Shown here: in pieces, positions 6,859 to 15,074 of the stretch
Numbering within the stretch: the stretch's first letter is position 1
Layout of the letters: every line of letters starts with the position of its first letter
Source of the DNA: CAZNHL01 sp964572965
GTDB taxonomy: Bacteria > Bacteroidota > Bacteroidia > Cytophagales > UBA9547
Length of the DNA: 41,022 nt
Assembly (NCBI GenBank): GCA_964572965.1
Contig: CAZNHL010000040.1
Location: 1 to 41,022 of the forward strand
Direction: 5' to 3'
Notes under the pieces: model-generated
What the model was told of the DNA's origin: nothing
Seen by the model: the letters and a program-made list of their open reading frames with translations, nothing else
Database searches by the model: none
Translations under genes and position numbers: made by a program

Positions 6859-7818
6859 ATGAATATACTTGACCAAAACGACTCTACGGGTCGAGGTCTG
6901 TGGGAAAAGCCCTGGGCAATTCTCCCTTTATTGTTTCTACTGCTCTTTTGCGGTTTATCGATTTTCTCAATGGTTGGCCTTGCAGTTATTGCATGGATGA
7001 CCGGAATTGAATTGAAAGCAGCTCAGGATCTGATACTGCATCCGGAACTATATCCCAATTCAAGAATAGCTCTCTATGTGTTCCAGGCCATTTCTACGCC
7101 TATCGGAGCTATGATTTTACCATCCTGGTTATATCTGAAATATTTCGACAGAACATCACTGGAACACAGAATTGGTTTTGAAAAGTTCAATAGCCTTGCC
7201 CTATTATTAACACTGATACTGGTTATTGCTTTCATGCCTTTTGACTCTGTTATTATTGAGTGGAACAAAAATCTGGACTTAGGAAGCCTTACAGCTTACG
7301 CTACAGAAATGGAAAAAAGCGCTGAAAAAACAACCATGTTCCTTACCGATTTTTCCGGCATCGGCGAACTAGCTATAGGGATTTTTGTCATTGGAATTTT
7401 GACGGCATATGGGGAAGAATTGTTTTTCAGGGGTTTGGTTCAGAATAAACTGAATGATATTACAAAAAACAAACATTTAGCCATCTGGGCAACAGGTTTT
7501 CTTTTTAGTTTTATTCACCTGCAATTTTTCGGATTTGTGCCAAGAATGCTTTTAGGTGTTATCTTTGGATATCTGTACTTCTGGTCAGGTTCGTTCTGGG
7601 TTACTTTTATCGCACATTTCACCAATAATACTTTCACTGTAATCATGCTTTATTTAAGTAAAAAGCATATTATTGATATCGATATTGAAAATACGAGCGC
7701 CATGCCTTTATGGGCTGTGTTATTTTCAGCCTTTATCACAGGAGGGATTATGTATTTGATTTATTCCCAATCAAAAAATCAAGATTCAAAAATTTCGCAT
7801 GAAACAACAAATCAATAA
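6859..7818 (+). CDS. CPBP family intramembrane glutamic endopeptidase
   Basis: A 319-residue polytopic membrane protein of the CPBP (CAAX protease and bacteriocin-processing, Abi) family. The catalytic motifs are EELFFR (about 186-191, the EExxxR motif), a histidine in FIHLQFFGFVPRM (His about 220) and HFTNN (His about 253), in their usual order. About eight hydrophobic segments are visible. Family members cleave within the membrane or act in peptide immunity; the substrate here is unknown. The ATG at 6859 is preferred over a longer reading from 6826, which would run through the divergent dusB promoter box. Its last 20 bp overlap cdsA, so the two are translated from one mRNA. Confidence 0.85.
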   Translation: MNILDQNDSTGRGLWEKPWAILPLLFLLLFCGLSIFSMVGLAVIAWMTGIELKAAQDLILHPELYPNSRIALYVFQAISTPIGAMILPSWLYLKYFDRTSLEHRIGFEKFNSLALLLTLILVIAFMPFDSVIIEWNKNLDLGSLTAYATEMEKSAEKTTMFLTDFSGIGELAIGIFVIGILTAYGEELFFRGLVQNKLNDITKNKHLAIWATGFLFSFIHLQFFGFVPRMLLGVIFGYLYFWSGSFWVTFIAHFTNNTFTVIMLYLSKKHIIDIDIENTSAMPLWAVLFSAFITGGIMYLIYSQSKNQDSKISHETTNQ

Positions 7819-8671
7819 GCAAACTGAAGTAATTACCCCTGAAACTGCCCCAAAACCGGGTGGTTTATCTAATCTTCAATTGCGTTTTATAGCAGGAATC
7901 AGCGGCGCCGCTTTAGTAGTATGGGCTATTGTTTTTAGCGACTGGACTTTTGCGCTATTGTTTTTTGCTATTACTATTTTGGCCCAAAAAGAATTTTATG
8001 GGTTGTTAAAGTCTACAAAAAAGAAACCTAATACGGTATTCGGACTTGTGATTGGGGCAGCCATTTACTGTCTGGTATTTGCTATTCACAAGGGTTTTAT
8101 TCCTGTAAAGTTTTATCTGCTTCTATTACCACTTTGTGCTTTCATATTTATTTATGAAATGTATAACAGCAAAAAAAAGCCTTTCAATAATGTAGCTTAT
8201 ACCTATTTAGGAATTATCTATGTAGCTATTCCTCTTGCATTGATGGTCGTTATTGGCTTTATACACGGCACCTATAACTATCAGATCGTGATTGGTTGCC
8301 TGTTATTACTTTGGGCCAGCGATACCGGCGCTTATTTCTCCGGAAAAACATTAGGCAGAACTCCATTGTTTCCTCGTGTTTCTCCAAAGAAAACCTGGGA
8401 AGGATCTATTGGAGGAGCACTAACTTCATTTGGTGTTTCTTATGGGCTAAGCCACTATTTTCCTGTACTGGCATTACATCAATGGTTTACGCTTTCTGTA
8501 ATTATTGTTGTATTCGGCAGCTACGGAGACCTGGTAGAATCTGCTTTTAAAAGAAGTCTTAAAATAAAAGACTCAGGAACTTTAATTCCGGGTCATGGCG
8601 GTTTACTGGATCGTTTCGACGGACTTTTATTATCGACTCCTTTTATTGTTGCTTATCTATTGTTATTTTAG
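7799..8671 (+). CDS. cdsA: phosphatidate cytidylyltransferase
   Basis: A 290-residue integral membrane enzyme that makes CDP-diacylglycerol from phosphatidic acid and CTP, the precursor of all phospholipids. Residues 248-274 (SAFKRSLKIKD...HGGLLDRFD) satisfy the PROSITE CDP-diglyceride synthetase signature in full. Upstream stand LWASDTGAYFSGKTLGR (171-187) and SPKKTWEGSIGG (195-206), both conserved. About seven to eight membrane segments. The 5' end overlaps the CPBP protease gene by 20 bp, implying translational coupling, and a DUF4468 gene follows after 28 bp. Confidence 0.95.
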   Translation: MKQQINKQTEVITPETAPKPGGLSNLQLRFIAGISGAALVVWAIVFSDWTFALLFFAITILAQKEFYGLLKSTKKKPNTVFGLVIGAAIYCLVFAIHKGFIPVKFYLLLLPLCAFIFIYEMYNSKKKPFNNVAYTYLGIIYVAIPLALMVVIGFIHGTYNYQIVIGCLLLLWASDTGAYFSGKTLGRTPLFPRVSPKKTWEGSIGGALTSFGVSYGLSHYFPVLALHQWFTLSVIIVVFGSYGDLVESAFKRSLKIKDSGTLIPGHGGLLDRFDGLLLSTPFIVAYLLLF

Positions 8672-8699
8672 TCAAATAGTAAACCCCAAATACTAATTT

Positions 8700-9239
8700 A
8701 TGAACAAAGCGCTTTTATTTATTGCAGCAATGATGTGTTCATTGACTGCCTTTACGCAGGATTTTACTATCGATGCCAATACGCAGAAAATCACGTACAC
8801 TGAAGACGTAGAAATTGCAAATACAAAGGGCTCTGACCTGTTTAGCAGAGCTGAAACATGGGCTCAATCTAAAGGATATGTATTTCCTGCACAGAAGGTT
8901 CCTACAATTGTTAAATGTACAGGAAGCTTCAACACACAATACCCAAGTGTAAAATTAGGTATGCAGGAAGCGGGCAAGATTGTGTTTGACGTCACAATCA
9001 AAACTAAAGATGGTAAGTATAAATATACGCTTACTAACTTCCGCCACGAAGGTATAAAAGGTAAAACAAGTGCAGGAGCATTGGAACAAAAAGAACCAGC
9101 ATGTGGCCGTCAGCAAATCAGCAGTGCCGGCTGGGGGAAAATTAAAAGTGACGCTTATGAGCAGATCCAAAAGCTTATACCTGAGTTAAAAAATATCATG
9201 GCAGGAACAGCCGGTGGCAGTACTGAAGAAAAATGGTAA
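8700..9239 (+). CDS. exported DUF4468 protein
   Basis: A 179-residue protein with a signal peptide (MNKALLFIAAMMCSLTAFTQ, 1-20) and a mature region resembling DUF4468 (TBP-like fold), which is widespread in Bacteroidota. Recognisable points are LFSRAETWAQSKGY (47-60) and KDGKYKYTLTNFRHEG (about 103-118). Its function is unknown; the exported location suggests periplasm or envelope. It may be read through from cdsA, 28 bp upstream, and it ends at a strong terminator. Confidence 0.75.
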   Translation: MNKALLFIAAMMCSLTAFTQDFTIDANTQKITYTEDVEIANTKGSDLFSRAETWAQSKGYVFPAQKVPTIVKCTGSFNTQYPSVKLGMQEAGKIVFDVTIKTKDGKYKYTLTNFRHEGIKGKTSAGALEQKEPACGRQQISSAGWGKIKSDAYEQIQKLIPELKNIMAGTAGGSTEEKW

Positions 9240-9253
9240 TTCTATAAACCCAT

Positions 9254-9289
9254 AAAAAAGCCTCCGGAAAATTTTCCGGAGGCTTTTTT
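9254..9289. terminator. bidirectional terminator between DUF4468 and Tim44-like genes
   Basis: A perfect 18-bp palindrome centred between 9271 and 9272: an A6 run, a G+C-rich CCTCCGG core, an AAAATTTT centre that forms the loop, and a T-run. It serves the plus-strand gene ending at 9239 and the minus-strand gene whose stop codon (9289-9291) begins at its last base. Confidence 0.93.
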
Positions 9290-10077
9290 TATACCTCACT
9301 TTTTACTTTACTATTAACAAAATCACTAAAAGTAACTTCATTATCAATAAAATCGACAACCCAATAATTCTCTTTTTTTACAAAGTGCCAGATTTCCTCA
9401 AAAGTAGTTACGGCTGTATTTCCGCCTGTATACCTTCTTGTATTTTCATCTATGTAGAAGTCTGTCATAGCAAATTTTATAAAAGCAGAGAACTTATCCT
9501 TTGAGTCATCGAGATAATCTTCAATACCAATCAGTTTTACTTCTTTTACTTTCATTGCCTCAAGCACATTAATCCAGCCACGATCATTCAACCATTGGAT
9601 ATGATGAAGATTTGACCGGTAAAAGCGCTCTGAAATAAAATGCTCAACAGAAAGCAAATCACGAGCCATCCAGGCTTTCTGCACTTCAAAAAACACGTCA
9701 GATATCCGCACCTGAATTTCGTTATAAGTCCAACTCTTATCTTTTAACATTAAAAGCTGAGTTAAGCGTAGTACCTCTTCCGTTCGCTTATTAGCCACAA
9801 TATATTTTAAACTCTTGCTCAACCAGGTAATCAGCAAAATCAACCCTACTATTAGTGGTACCATAAAAACTGCCAACAACGCCATCATCGGAGATAAATG
9901 CCCGCCTCCAGACCGATGTCCTCCATAATAGTGGCTACCTCCACCGCTATAGCCCCCTCCGTGAAACCCACCTCCGCCGGAAAAGCCACCACCCGCACGC
10001 GCCCATAATTCATTAGCAAAAAAGAGCATGACAAAAAATATAATCCAAAACAACAATTTTGATTTCTTCATTTCCAT
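9289..10077 (-). CDS. Tim44-like domain membrane protein
   Basis: A 262-residue protein. After a hydrophobic N-terminus (signal peptide or anchor, WIIFFVMLFFANELWARA) there is a Gly/Ser/His-rich stretch (GGGFSGGGGFHGGG and on, to about residue 60). A transmembrane helix follows (about 63-86, MALLAVFMVPLIVGLILLI), then a soluble alpha/beta domain. In that domain, FFEVQKAWMARDL, SERFYRSN and the closing EEIWHFVKKENYWVVDFI match the bacterial Tim44-like family, which shares the fold of mitochondrial Tim44. The bacterial function is not established. The frame extends 20 codons upstream from 10077, but the ATG at 10077 (or 10071) directly before KKSKLLFW gives a proper signal/anchor start. Confidence 0.8.
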   Translation of the reverse strand: MEMKKSKLLFWIIFFVMLFFANELWARAGGGFSGGGGFHGGGYSGGGSHYYGGHRSGGGHLSPMMALLAVFMVPLIVGLILLITWLSKSLKYIVANKRTEEVLRLTQLLMLKDKSWTYNEIQVRISDVFFEVQKAWMARDLLSVEHFISERFYRSNLHHIQWLNDRGWINVLEAMKVKEVKLIGIEDYLDDSKDKFSAFIKFAMTDFYIDENTRRYTGGNTAVTTFEEIWHFVKKENYWVVDFIDNEVTFSDFVNSKVKSEV

Positions 10078-10193
10078 TTGATTAACAATCTTTAAAAGTA
10101 AATGAAATACGACAAATAAAACGTTTTGTTTAAGCAATCATACATCTTCTCCTATACTTCCCTGCGTATATTGAATATCATTTAACTTTTCCT

Positions 10194-11300
10194 ATGAAGC
10201 AGTTTTTTCTATCAATATTCCTGTGCCTCACTTTCTCAGGCACAATGGCGCAAACAGCTCTCAAACCGGGGTTTGATCCTGTTGAATACAAAGAAATGCT
10301 TGAGATTACCGCCATGCAAATAGATACGCCCTGGACTAATCACAAAGGCAGCCTTCCTTTTCCTGAAAAATATAAATTCACCTACAGGTCACCGGTTGTT
10401 GGCCTTAAGAACCAATGGGATTTATGGCTCAGAGCTGACAGTCAGGTTGCTGTTATCAGTATCAGAGGAACCACCGGAGACGCAGATTCGTGGATGGAAA
10501 ATTTCTATGCAGGCATGATCCCTTCATCTGGTAAAATAACAATAGATACTAATTATACTTTTCATTATAAGCTCGCTCAGGATACCAATGCTTATGTACA
10601 TGCGGGGTGGACACTTGCCCTTGCCTATTTAAGTCCTACTTTAATCCAAAAGATAAATGAGTGCTACAATAGCGGTGTCAGAGAATTCATTATACTGGGA
10701 CATAGTCAGGGAGGAGCCATTGCATTTCTTACCCGCTCTTATTTCTTCTACAGCAAAGGTGTTATACCGGAAGGTATCACTTTTAAAACCTATTGCAGTG
10801 CTGCACCTAAACCCGGTAATTTGTATTATGCCTATGACTTTGATTTTATTACCCGTAATGGCTGGGCCTATAGGGTTGTAAATAGTGCTGACTGGGTGCC
10901 GGAAGTCCCTTTTTCTATACAAACAGTAAGCGACTTCAATAGAGTAAACCCATTTAAAAATCTTGACAAATCGCTTAGGAAAGCATCACTTACAAAAAGG
11001 ATAGCTGTTAAATACCTTTACAACGACATGTCCGGTTCATTGAATAAAGCTCAGAAAAAATTCACAAAAAGGCTGGGGAAAAGCGTGGGAAAAGGTGTCG
11101 CAAAGAAGCTTCCGGATCTTAAGATGCCAAAGTATGTAAATTGTCAGTTATATATCCCCTGTGGTTCCCCTGTTATTCTGCAGGCAGGCTCTGCTGAATA
11201 TAACAGACGTTTCGATAATGTCCATCCTCCGCATGCCTTTGTAAATCACATGATGCAGCCTTATTATTTCTTACTGGAAGAACATTATTTAAAGAAATAA
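10194..11300 (+). CDS. secreted class 3-type lipase
   Basis: A 368-residue alpha/beta-hydrolase with a signal peptide (residues 1-19, ending GTMAQ). The nucleophile elbow GHSQGG (169-174) gives Ser171. AVISIRGTTGDADSW (86-100) supplies the oxyanion region, Asp233 in NSADWVPEVPF is the likely acid, and a His in the C-terminal VHPPHAFVNHMM completes the triad. The spacing is that of fungal-lipase-like (Lipase_3) proteins. It probably acts on lipids or esters in the periplasm or outside the cell; there is no T9SS sorting domain at the C-terminus. A Lys-rich segment (about 270-310) precedes the last catalytic His. It converges with the THX gene across a shared hairpin. Confidence 0.85.
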   Translation: MKQFFLSIFLCLTFSGTMAQTALKPGFDPVEYKEMLEITAMQIDTPWTNHKGSLPFPEKYKFTYRSPVVGLKNQWDLWLRADSQVAVISIRGTTGDADSWMENFYAGMIPSSGKITIDTNYTFHYKLAQDTNAYVHAGWTLALAYLSPTLIQKINECYNSGVREFIILGHSQGGAIAFLTRSYFFYSKGVIPEGITFKTYCSAAPKPGNLYYAYDFDFITRNGWAYRVVNSADWVPEVPFSIQTVSDFNRVNPFKNLDKSLRKASLTKRIAVKYLYNDMSGSLNKAQKKFTKRLGKSVGKGVAKKLPDLKMPKYVNCQLYIPCGSPVILQAGSAEYNRRFDNVHPPHAFVNHMMQPYYFLLEEHYLKK

Positions 11301-11329
11301 AAAAAGCAGGAGTTATTCTCCTGCTTTTT
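11301..11329. terminator. bidirectional terminator overlapping the end of the THX gene
   Basis: A 12-bp stem (11301-11312 with 11318-11329) with a TTATT loop, A-run on the left and T-run on the right. It begins at the base after the lipase stop codon, and its right half encodes the last codons of the convergent THX gene, whose stop is at 11313-11315. Confidence 0.88.
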
Positions 11330-11549
11330 TTGATGGCGCTTTCTTCGGTTTGGCCTCCGCTGTTTCGGCTACAGGTTTTGCTTTTGCCGCCGGAGCTGCT
11401 TTGGGCTTTACTTCTGCTTTTGGTTTAGCAGCCGCTTTAGGCTTATCTGCTACTTCTGCACCAACGGTGTCAGTTTTTCTTTTTCTTGAGTTACCAAAAC
11501 TACCTCTGAAAATTTTACCTTTCTTCGATTTACCGTCTCCTTTACCCAT
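11313..11549 (-). CDS. 30S ribosomal protein THX, extended form
   Basis: A 78-residue very basic protein. Residues 1-25 (MGKGDGKSKKGKIFRGSFGN plus SRKRK) match bTHX, the ~26-residue peptide that sits in a cavity at the top of the 30S head in Thermus. The remaining ~50 residues are a low-complexity tail of Lys, Ala, Pro and Glu with repeated KPKA units, ending KKAPSKKAGE. I recall that Bacteroidota members often carry such an extension; its role is unknown. The opposite strand is also open through this region, a side effect of the Ala/Lys-rich composition. A bidirectional terminator overlaps its 3' end. Confidence 0.85.
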   Translation of the reverse strand: MGKGDGKSKKGKIFRGSFGNSRKRKTDTVGAEVADKPKAAAKPKAEVKPKAAPAAKAKPVAETAEAKPKKAPSKKAGE

Positions 11550-11648
11550 GACTGAATAGTTTTAAAGCTAAAAGCTTAAATATAGAATCATAGGACAACA
11601 TTGTCAAGTAAAATTTTAATACTGAGCAAATTACGTCTCTCGCTGCTT

Positions 11649-13545
11649 TTATTCAGCCAGCGACATCCAGCGCATTGTTTTATCATCTATTTGTTTCTCC
11701 AGCAACTCTATCTGACGCCCCCATTCTGTTAATTGGTTATGATCGCCTTTGCCAGAATTGAGCTTTTCAATAAAGTCAGCTTTGCTATTTTCAAGATCGT
11801 TGATTTCTTTCTCCAGTTGTTCATACTCTTTCTGGTCTTTGAACGACAACTTTTTCTTTGGTGCAGCAGGAGCAACATCAACCTTCGGTGCAGCCACAGC
11901 AGCAGCCGGAGCTGTTTTAGGCTTTTCCAAAGCCAGCTTCTCACGTTCTTCCAAGTCTACACGATAATCAGAATAGTTGCCGTGGAAATCACGTATTTTA
12001 CCTTCTCCTTCAAAAACAAAAAGGTGTTCCACCAATTTATCCATGAAATACCTGTCGTGAGAAACCAACACCAGGCTACCATCAAATGCTTCAAGGAATT
12101 CTTCCAAAACATTCAGGGTATCAATATCCAGATCATTGGTAGGTTCATCCAGAATCAATAAGTTAGGGCTTGTTACCAATACTTTCAGCAACTGTAAACG
12201 TCTTTTCTCACCACCCGACAGTTTACTGATTGGTGTATATTGCATTGCAGGCGGGAACAGAAATTGCTCCAAAAACTTTGAAACAGAAACCGTTGACCCA
12301 TCACCCAAAGTAATATATTCTGCAATCTCTTTCACCTCATCAATGATTCGGNNNNNNNNNNATGATTCGGTTGTTAAGGTCAAGATCGGCTGTTTCCTGT
12401 GTATAATAACCTACTTTAGTAGTTTGTCCAGGAACAACTTCACCCCCATTTGGAGTCAGCTTTCCTGTTAAAATATCAAGGAATGTAGATTTTCCGATAC
12501 CATTACGGCCAACTATACCAATGCGGTCTTTTTTCTTGAAAATATAAGTAAAATGATCAACCATAGATTTACCGGAATAGTCCATACTGACGTCCAGCAA
12601 CTCCATTACTTTATTCCCCTGACGGGAAGTCTGTACATTGATTTCAAGGTCTTTACGGCCTGTATCTAAAGAGGCTTTTTCTTTGAGCTCATGAAATGCG
12701 TCAATGCGGTATTTAGCCTTTGTGCCACGTGCTTTAGGCATACGGCGCATCCACTCAAGCTCTTTTACCAAGAGGTTTTTGGCTTTGTCCACAGAAGCTT
12801 GCTGAGATAGTTCTCTCTCTGCTTTCTTTTCAAGGAAATAGGCGTAGTTACCTTTATATCTATACATCTGGCCTTTATCCAGCTCGATGATTTCACTCGT
12901 AACATTGTCAAGAAAGTAGCGATCGTGGGTAACCATGATCACAGTCCTGTTTATATCGGAAAGGAAATTCTCCAGCCATTCAATTGCTTCCAGATCCAGG
13001 TGGTTGGTAGGCTCATCAAGAATAATTAAATCAGGTTCAGACAATAACAACTGAGCCAAAGCCAAACGTTTCTTTTGCCCGCCGGAAAGTGCTTCGGTTT
13101 TCAGGTCAAGGTTAGTAAGACCTAATTTGCCCAACACTTGCGAAACTGTTTTCTCATAATCCCAGGCATTCAGTTCATCCATCTTAATCAGGATTTCCTG
13201 CAATTGATCTGCATCGAAATCGGGATCAGTAATGGCTTTTTCATAAGCCTGAGAAACTGCCAATACAACATTATCATCTCTGAAAACCGCTTCTCTGATC
13301 GTTGTTCCTGCAGGAAAATCAGGTTGCTGCACCAAATAACCTGCTCTTATACCATTTCTGGTACTTACTGATCCGTTGTCAGGCTCTATAAGTCCAGCCA
13401 ATACTTTAAGTAAGGTTGATTTTCCGGTACCATTAATACCTACCAAGGCTACTTTCTCGCCACGAGAAATACCAAATGTAAGATTCTTAAAAAGCCAGCG
13501 CTCGCTGTATGATTTTGAGATGTTTTCTGCAGAAAGGATATTCAT
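11649..13545 (-). CDS. uup: ABC-F family ATPase, Uup-type (interrupted by an assembly gap)
   Basis: Two ATP-binding cassettes on one soluble chain without membrane segments. Cassette 1 has GINGTGKST (Walker A), LSGGQKKRL (signature) and LIILDEPTNHLD (Walker B). Cassette 2 has GRNGIGKST, LSGGEKRRL and LILDEPTNDLD. The linker contains the ABC-F-specific basic helices (EWMRRMPKARGTKAKYRID). The C-terminus (about 65 residues, KKLSFKDQKEYEQLEKEI onward) is the coiled-coil domain typical of Uup, which binds nucleic acid. ABC-F proteins act on ribosomes; Uup is linked to ribosome assembly and branched DNA. Ten Ns at 12352-12361 break the frame. Removing them and one copy of a duplicated 9-mer restores a continuous frame of 626 codons, with LNNRIIDEVKEI across the join, so the gene is intact in reality. 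Confidence 0.93.
12352..12361. other. assembly gap (10 N) with duplicated flanks
   Basis: Ten ambiguous bases lie inside the ABC-F gene. The 9-mer ATGATTCGG occurs immediately before (12343-12351) and immediately after (12362-12370) the gap. This is what a scaffolder leaves when two overlapping contig ends are joined without being merged. Confidence 0.95.
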
Positions 13546-13549
13546 GCTG

Positions 13550-13557
13550 CAAAGATA
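13550..13557 (-). promoter_or_regulatory. -7 box of the ABC-F gene promoter, directly before the start codon
   Basis: On the minus strand the sequence is TATCTTTG, an exact TAnnTTTG, followed by only four bases (CAGC) before the ATG at 13545. Transcription should begin at or within the start codon. No TTG stands at the 18-nt spacing; one occurs 24 nt upstream. Confidence 0.5.
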
Positions 13558-13582
13558 ATAGATTCGTTACATATATACTGAC

Positions 13583-13631
13583 AATAACGAAAAGAGCCTT
13601 AGGTTATACACCTAAGGCTCTTTTCGTTATT
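13583..13631 (-). terminator. strong terminator after the beta-barrel protein gene
   Basis: A 22-bp perfect stem (13583-13604 with 13610-13631) with a 5-nt loop, starting 13 bp past the minus-strand stop at 13645. It separates the beta-barrel gene from the ABC-F promoter. Confidence 0.9.
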
Positions 13632-13644
13632 ACAAAAAACTCAG

Positions 13645-14397
13645 TTATTTCTTCCTGCACCAGCCACCGTTACATCCATTATTCAGTAATAAAGTAACTG
13701 TTACATAACCCTGACCGGTAAAATTACCGAGGAAACTAAAGTTACCGGACTTCGGTTCCGTTACTGAAGTGCTGCTATCACCACCTCTTATTGTATACGC
13801 TGTCTCTGTTTTGCTATTGGCCGTATAGTTTACAGAAAACACTGTAAATCTATATTCCGCACCTATTGCCAGTCGAGGTGCTATAAAATAATTAACACCC
13901 ACCAAAGGCATGAAAGCCAAACCTAGATTTAAAGGATTTTTACTTGTTGTTTTATAATGAGAATAGTAGCTATCACTAAATTCATTTTCTGAGTAACTAT
14001 TAGAATAACTCAATCCAATGTCCCAACCAATATAAGGTTCGACTCTTTCCAAATCGCCAAAACCTTTTTGTACACCGGCAAATACCCCAATAGAAAAGTT
14101 CTTAGATTCAGTTCGATTGTAAGTAACAAGAGAAGTGTTAGTTGCCGTGTTTATAGTAGTAGTTTCTGTTGTTGATGATGGCTTGAAATTGTATCCTCCG
14201 GTAATCCCTGTACGGCAGGCAAACTGGTTTTCTTTGTACATTTTTTTTGCCCAAAATGCCGAATTATTAATCAAGCCAAAAGTTAAAACTTTTTCCCCGG
14301 ACACGGGTTTGAATGAATTTTTAGCCAATAATGAGTCTTGTGCAAATCCCTGATTAATACAAATAAATAGTAAAGAAATAGATAAGAACTTTTTCAT
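13645..14397 (-). CDS. outer-membrane beta-barrel protein, function unknown
   Basis: A 250-residue exported protein with a signal peptide (MKKFLSISLLFICINQGFAQ, 1-20). The mature chain alternates hydrophobic and polar residues with many aromatics (NFSIGVFAGVQKGFG, YIGWDIGLSYSNSYS, PLVGVNYFIAPRLAIGAEYRFTVF), as expected of an eight-to-ten-stranded barrel of the OmpW/OprF-barrel type. The last strand region is followed by a Cys-containing tail, NGCNGGWCRKK, which is unusual for such barrels, where an aromatic C-terminal residue is normal. No specific function can be assigned. It lies downstream of the ECF sigma/anti-sigma pair on the same strand, 80 bp away, and could belong to that regulon. 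Confidence 0.72.
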   Translation of the reverse strand: MKKFLSISLLFICINQGFAQDSLLAKNSFKPVSGEKVLTFGLINNSAFWAKKMYKENQFACRTGITGGYNFKPSSTTETTTINTATNTSLVTYNRTESKNFSIGVFAGVQKGFGDLERVEPYIGWDIGLSYSNSYSENEFSDSYYSHYKTTSKNPLNLGLAFMPLVGVNYFIAPRLAIGAEYRFTVFSVNYTANSKTETAYTIRGGDSSTSVTEPKSGNFSFLGNFTGQGYVTVTLLLNNGCNGGWCRKK

Positions 14398-14477
14398 AAA
14401 GATTATAATTTTAAGATAAAAAGTTTGATTGCTTAAATGTATAACAATAAATCAATCAAGTAGTTTGAAAATATTAC

Positions 14478-15074
14478 TTATGAAAGCGTCGTTATCTGAA
14501 ATATGGCTTTACAGGGAACTTCCGATGTCACGACTACATTGTGTTCGATATAAAGCGGAATTTCTAAATAATCCCCTTCTCCTAAACGATAGACCTTATC
14601 GCCTATATTAACATCGCATTCCCCTTCCAGAATAAGAAACTTCTCAAGTTCTTTATGATGGACTTCATAAGGAATGCTGCCTCTTAACCATGCTACCGCT
14701 ATAACAGTGTCATCATTAGACCCAATCACCTTTGAATAAGCATCTACGAAGTCGTCCGGCAATTGATAATCTGTATGGTTAAGCCATTCATCATAATGTT
14801 CTTTTTTTGAATCCTTATTAAGAACCGGAGGAAAAGCAGCCGGTACTGTATCTTTAATGGATGCAAATATCAATGATTTTACGGCAGGATCGGGTACTAC
14901 AGCGTGTGCCATAGCATAGTTTTCCATACCTATACTGATAGATTCTATTTCTGCTTCTATTTCGGGATAAATGGCTGCCATACGCCCAACTTCAGACGTT
15001 TCTTCTTCACTGGCTATACCTAAAACATACATCTCCAGAATACCTGATTCTATAAAGTCTTTAATGTTACTCAT
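14478..15074 (-). CDS. cupin-domain anti-sigma factor
   Basis: A 198-residue cytoplasmic protein with two parts. Residues 1-75 (FIESGILEMYVLGIASEEE, then MAAIYPEIEAEIESI) resemble the helical anti-sigma domain of RskA-like factors, without the His/Cys zinc ligands of ChrR-type domains. Residues about 125-198 are a cupin: VHHKELEKFLILEGECDVNIG carries a His and a Glu at ligand positions, and GEGDYLEIPLYIEHNVVV carries the second-motif His. There is no transmembrane helix, so the signal is sensed inside the cell, presumably by the metal-binding cupin. The start codon overlaps the sigma-factor stop (ATGA at 15071-15074), the standard arrangement for a sigma/anti-sigma pair. Confidence 0.82.
   Translation of the reverse strand: MSNIKDFIESGILEMYVLGIASEEETSEVGRMAAIYPEIEAEIESISIGMENYAMAHAVVPDPAVKSLIFASIKDTVPAAFPPVLNKDSKKEHYDEWLNHTDYQLPDDFVDAYSKVIGSNDDTVIAVAWLRGSIPYEVHHKELEKFLILEGECDVNIGDKVYRLGEGDYLEIPLYIEHNVVVTSEVPCKAIFQITTLS

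Noticed and set aside
11350..11559. Plus-strand Ala-rich ORF opposite the THX gene.
   Set aside because: It is the antisense of Ala/Lys/Pro-rich coding DNA, which keeps several frames open. The minus-strand product has a recognised N-terminus.
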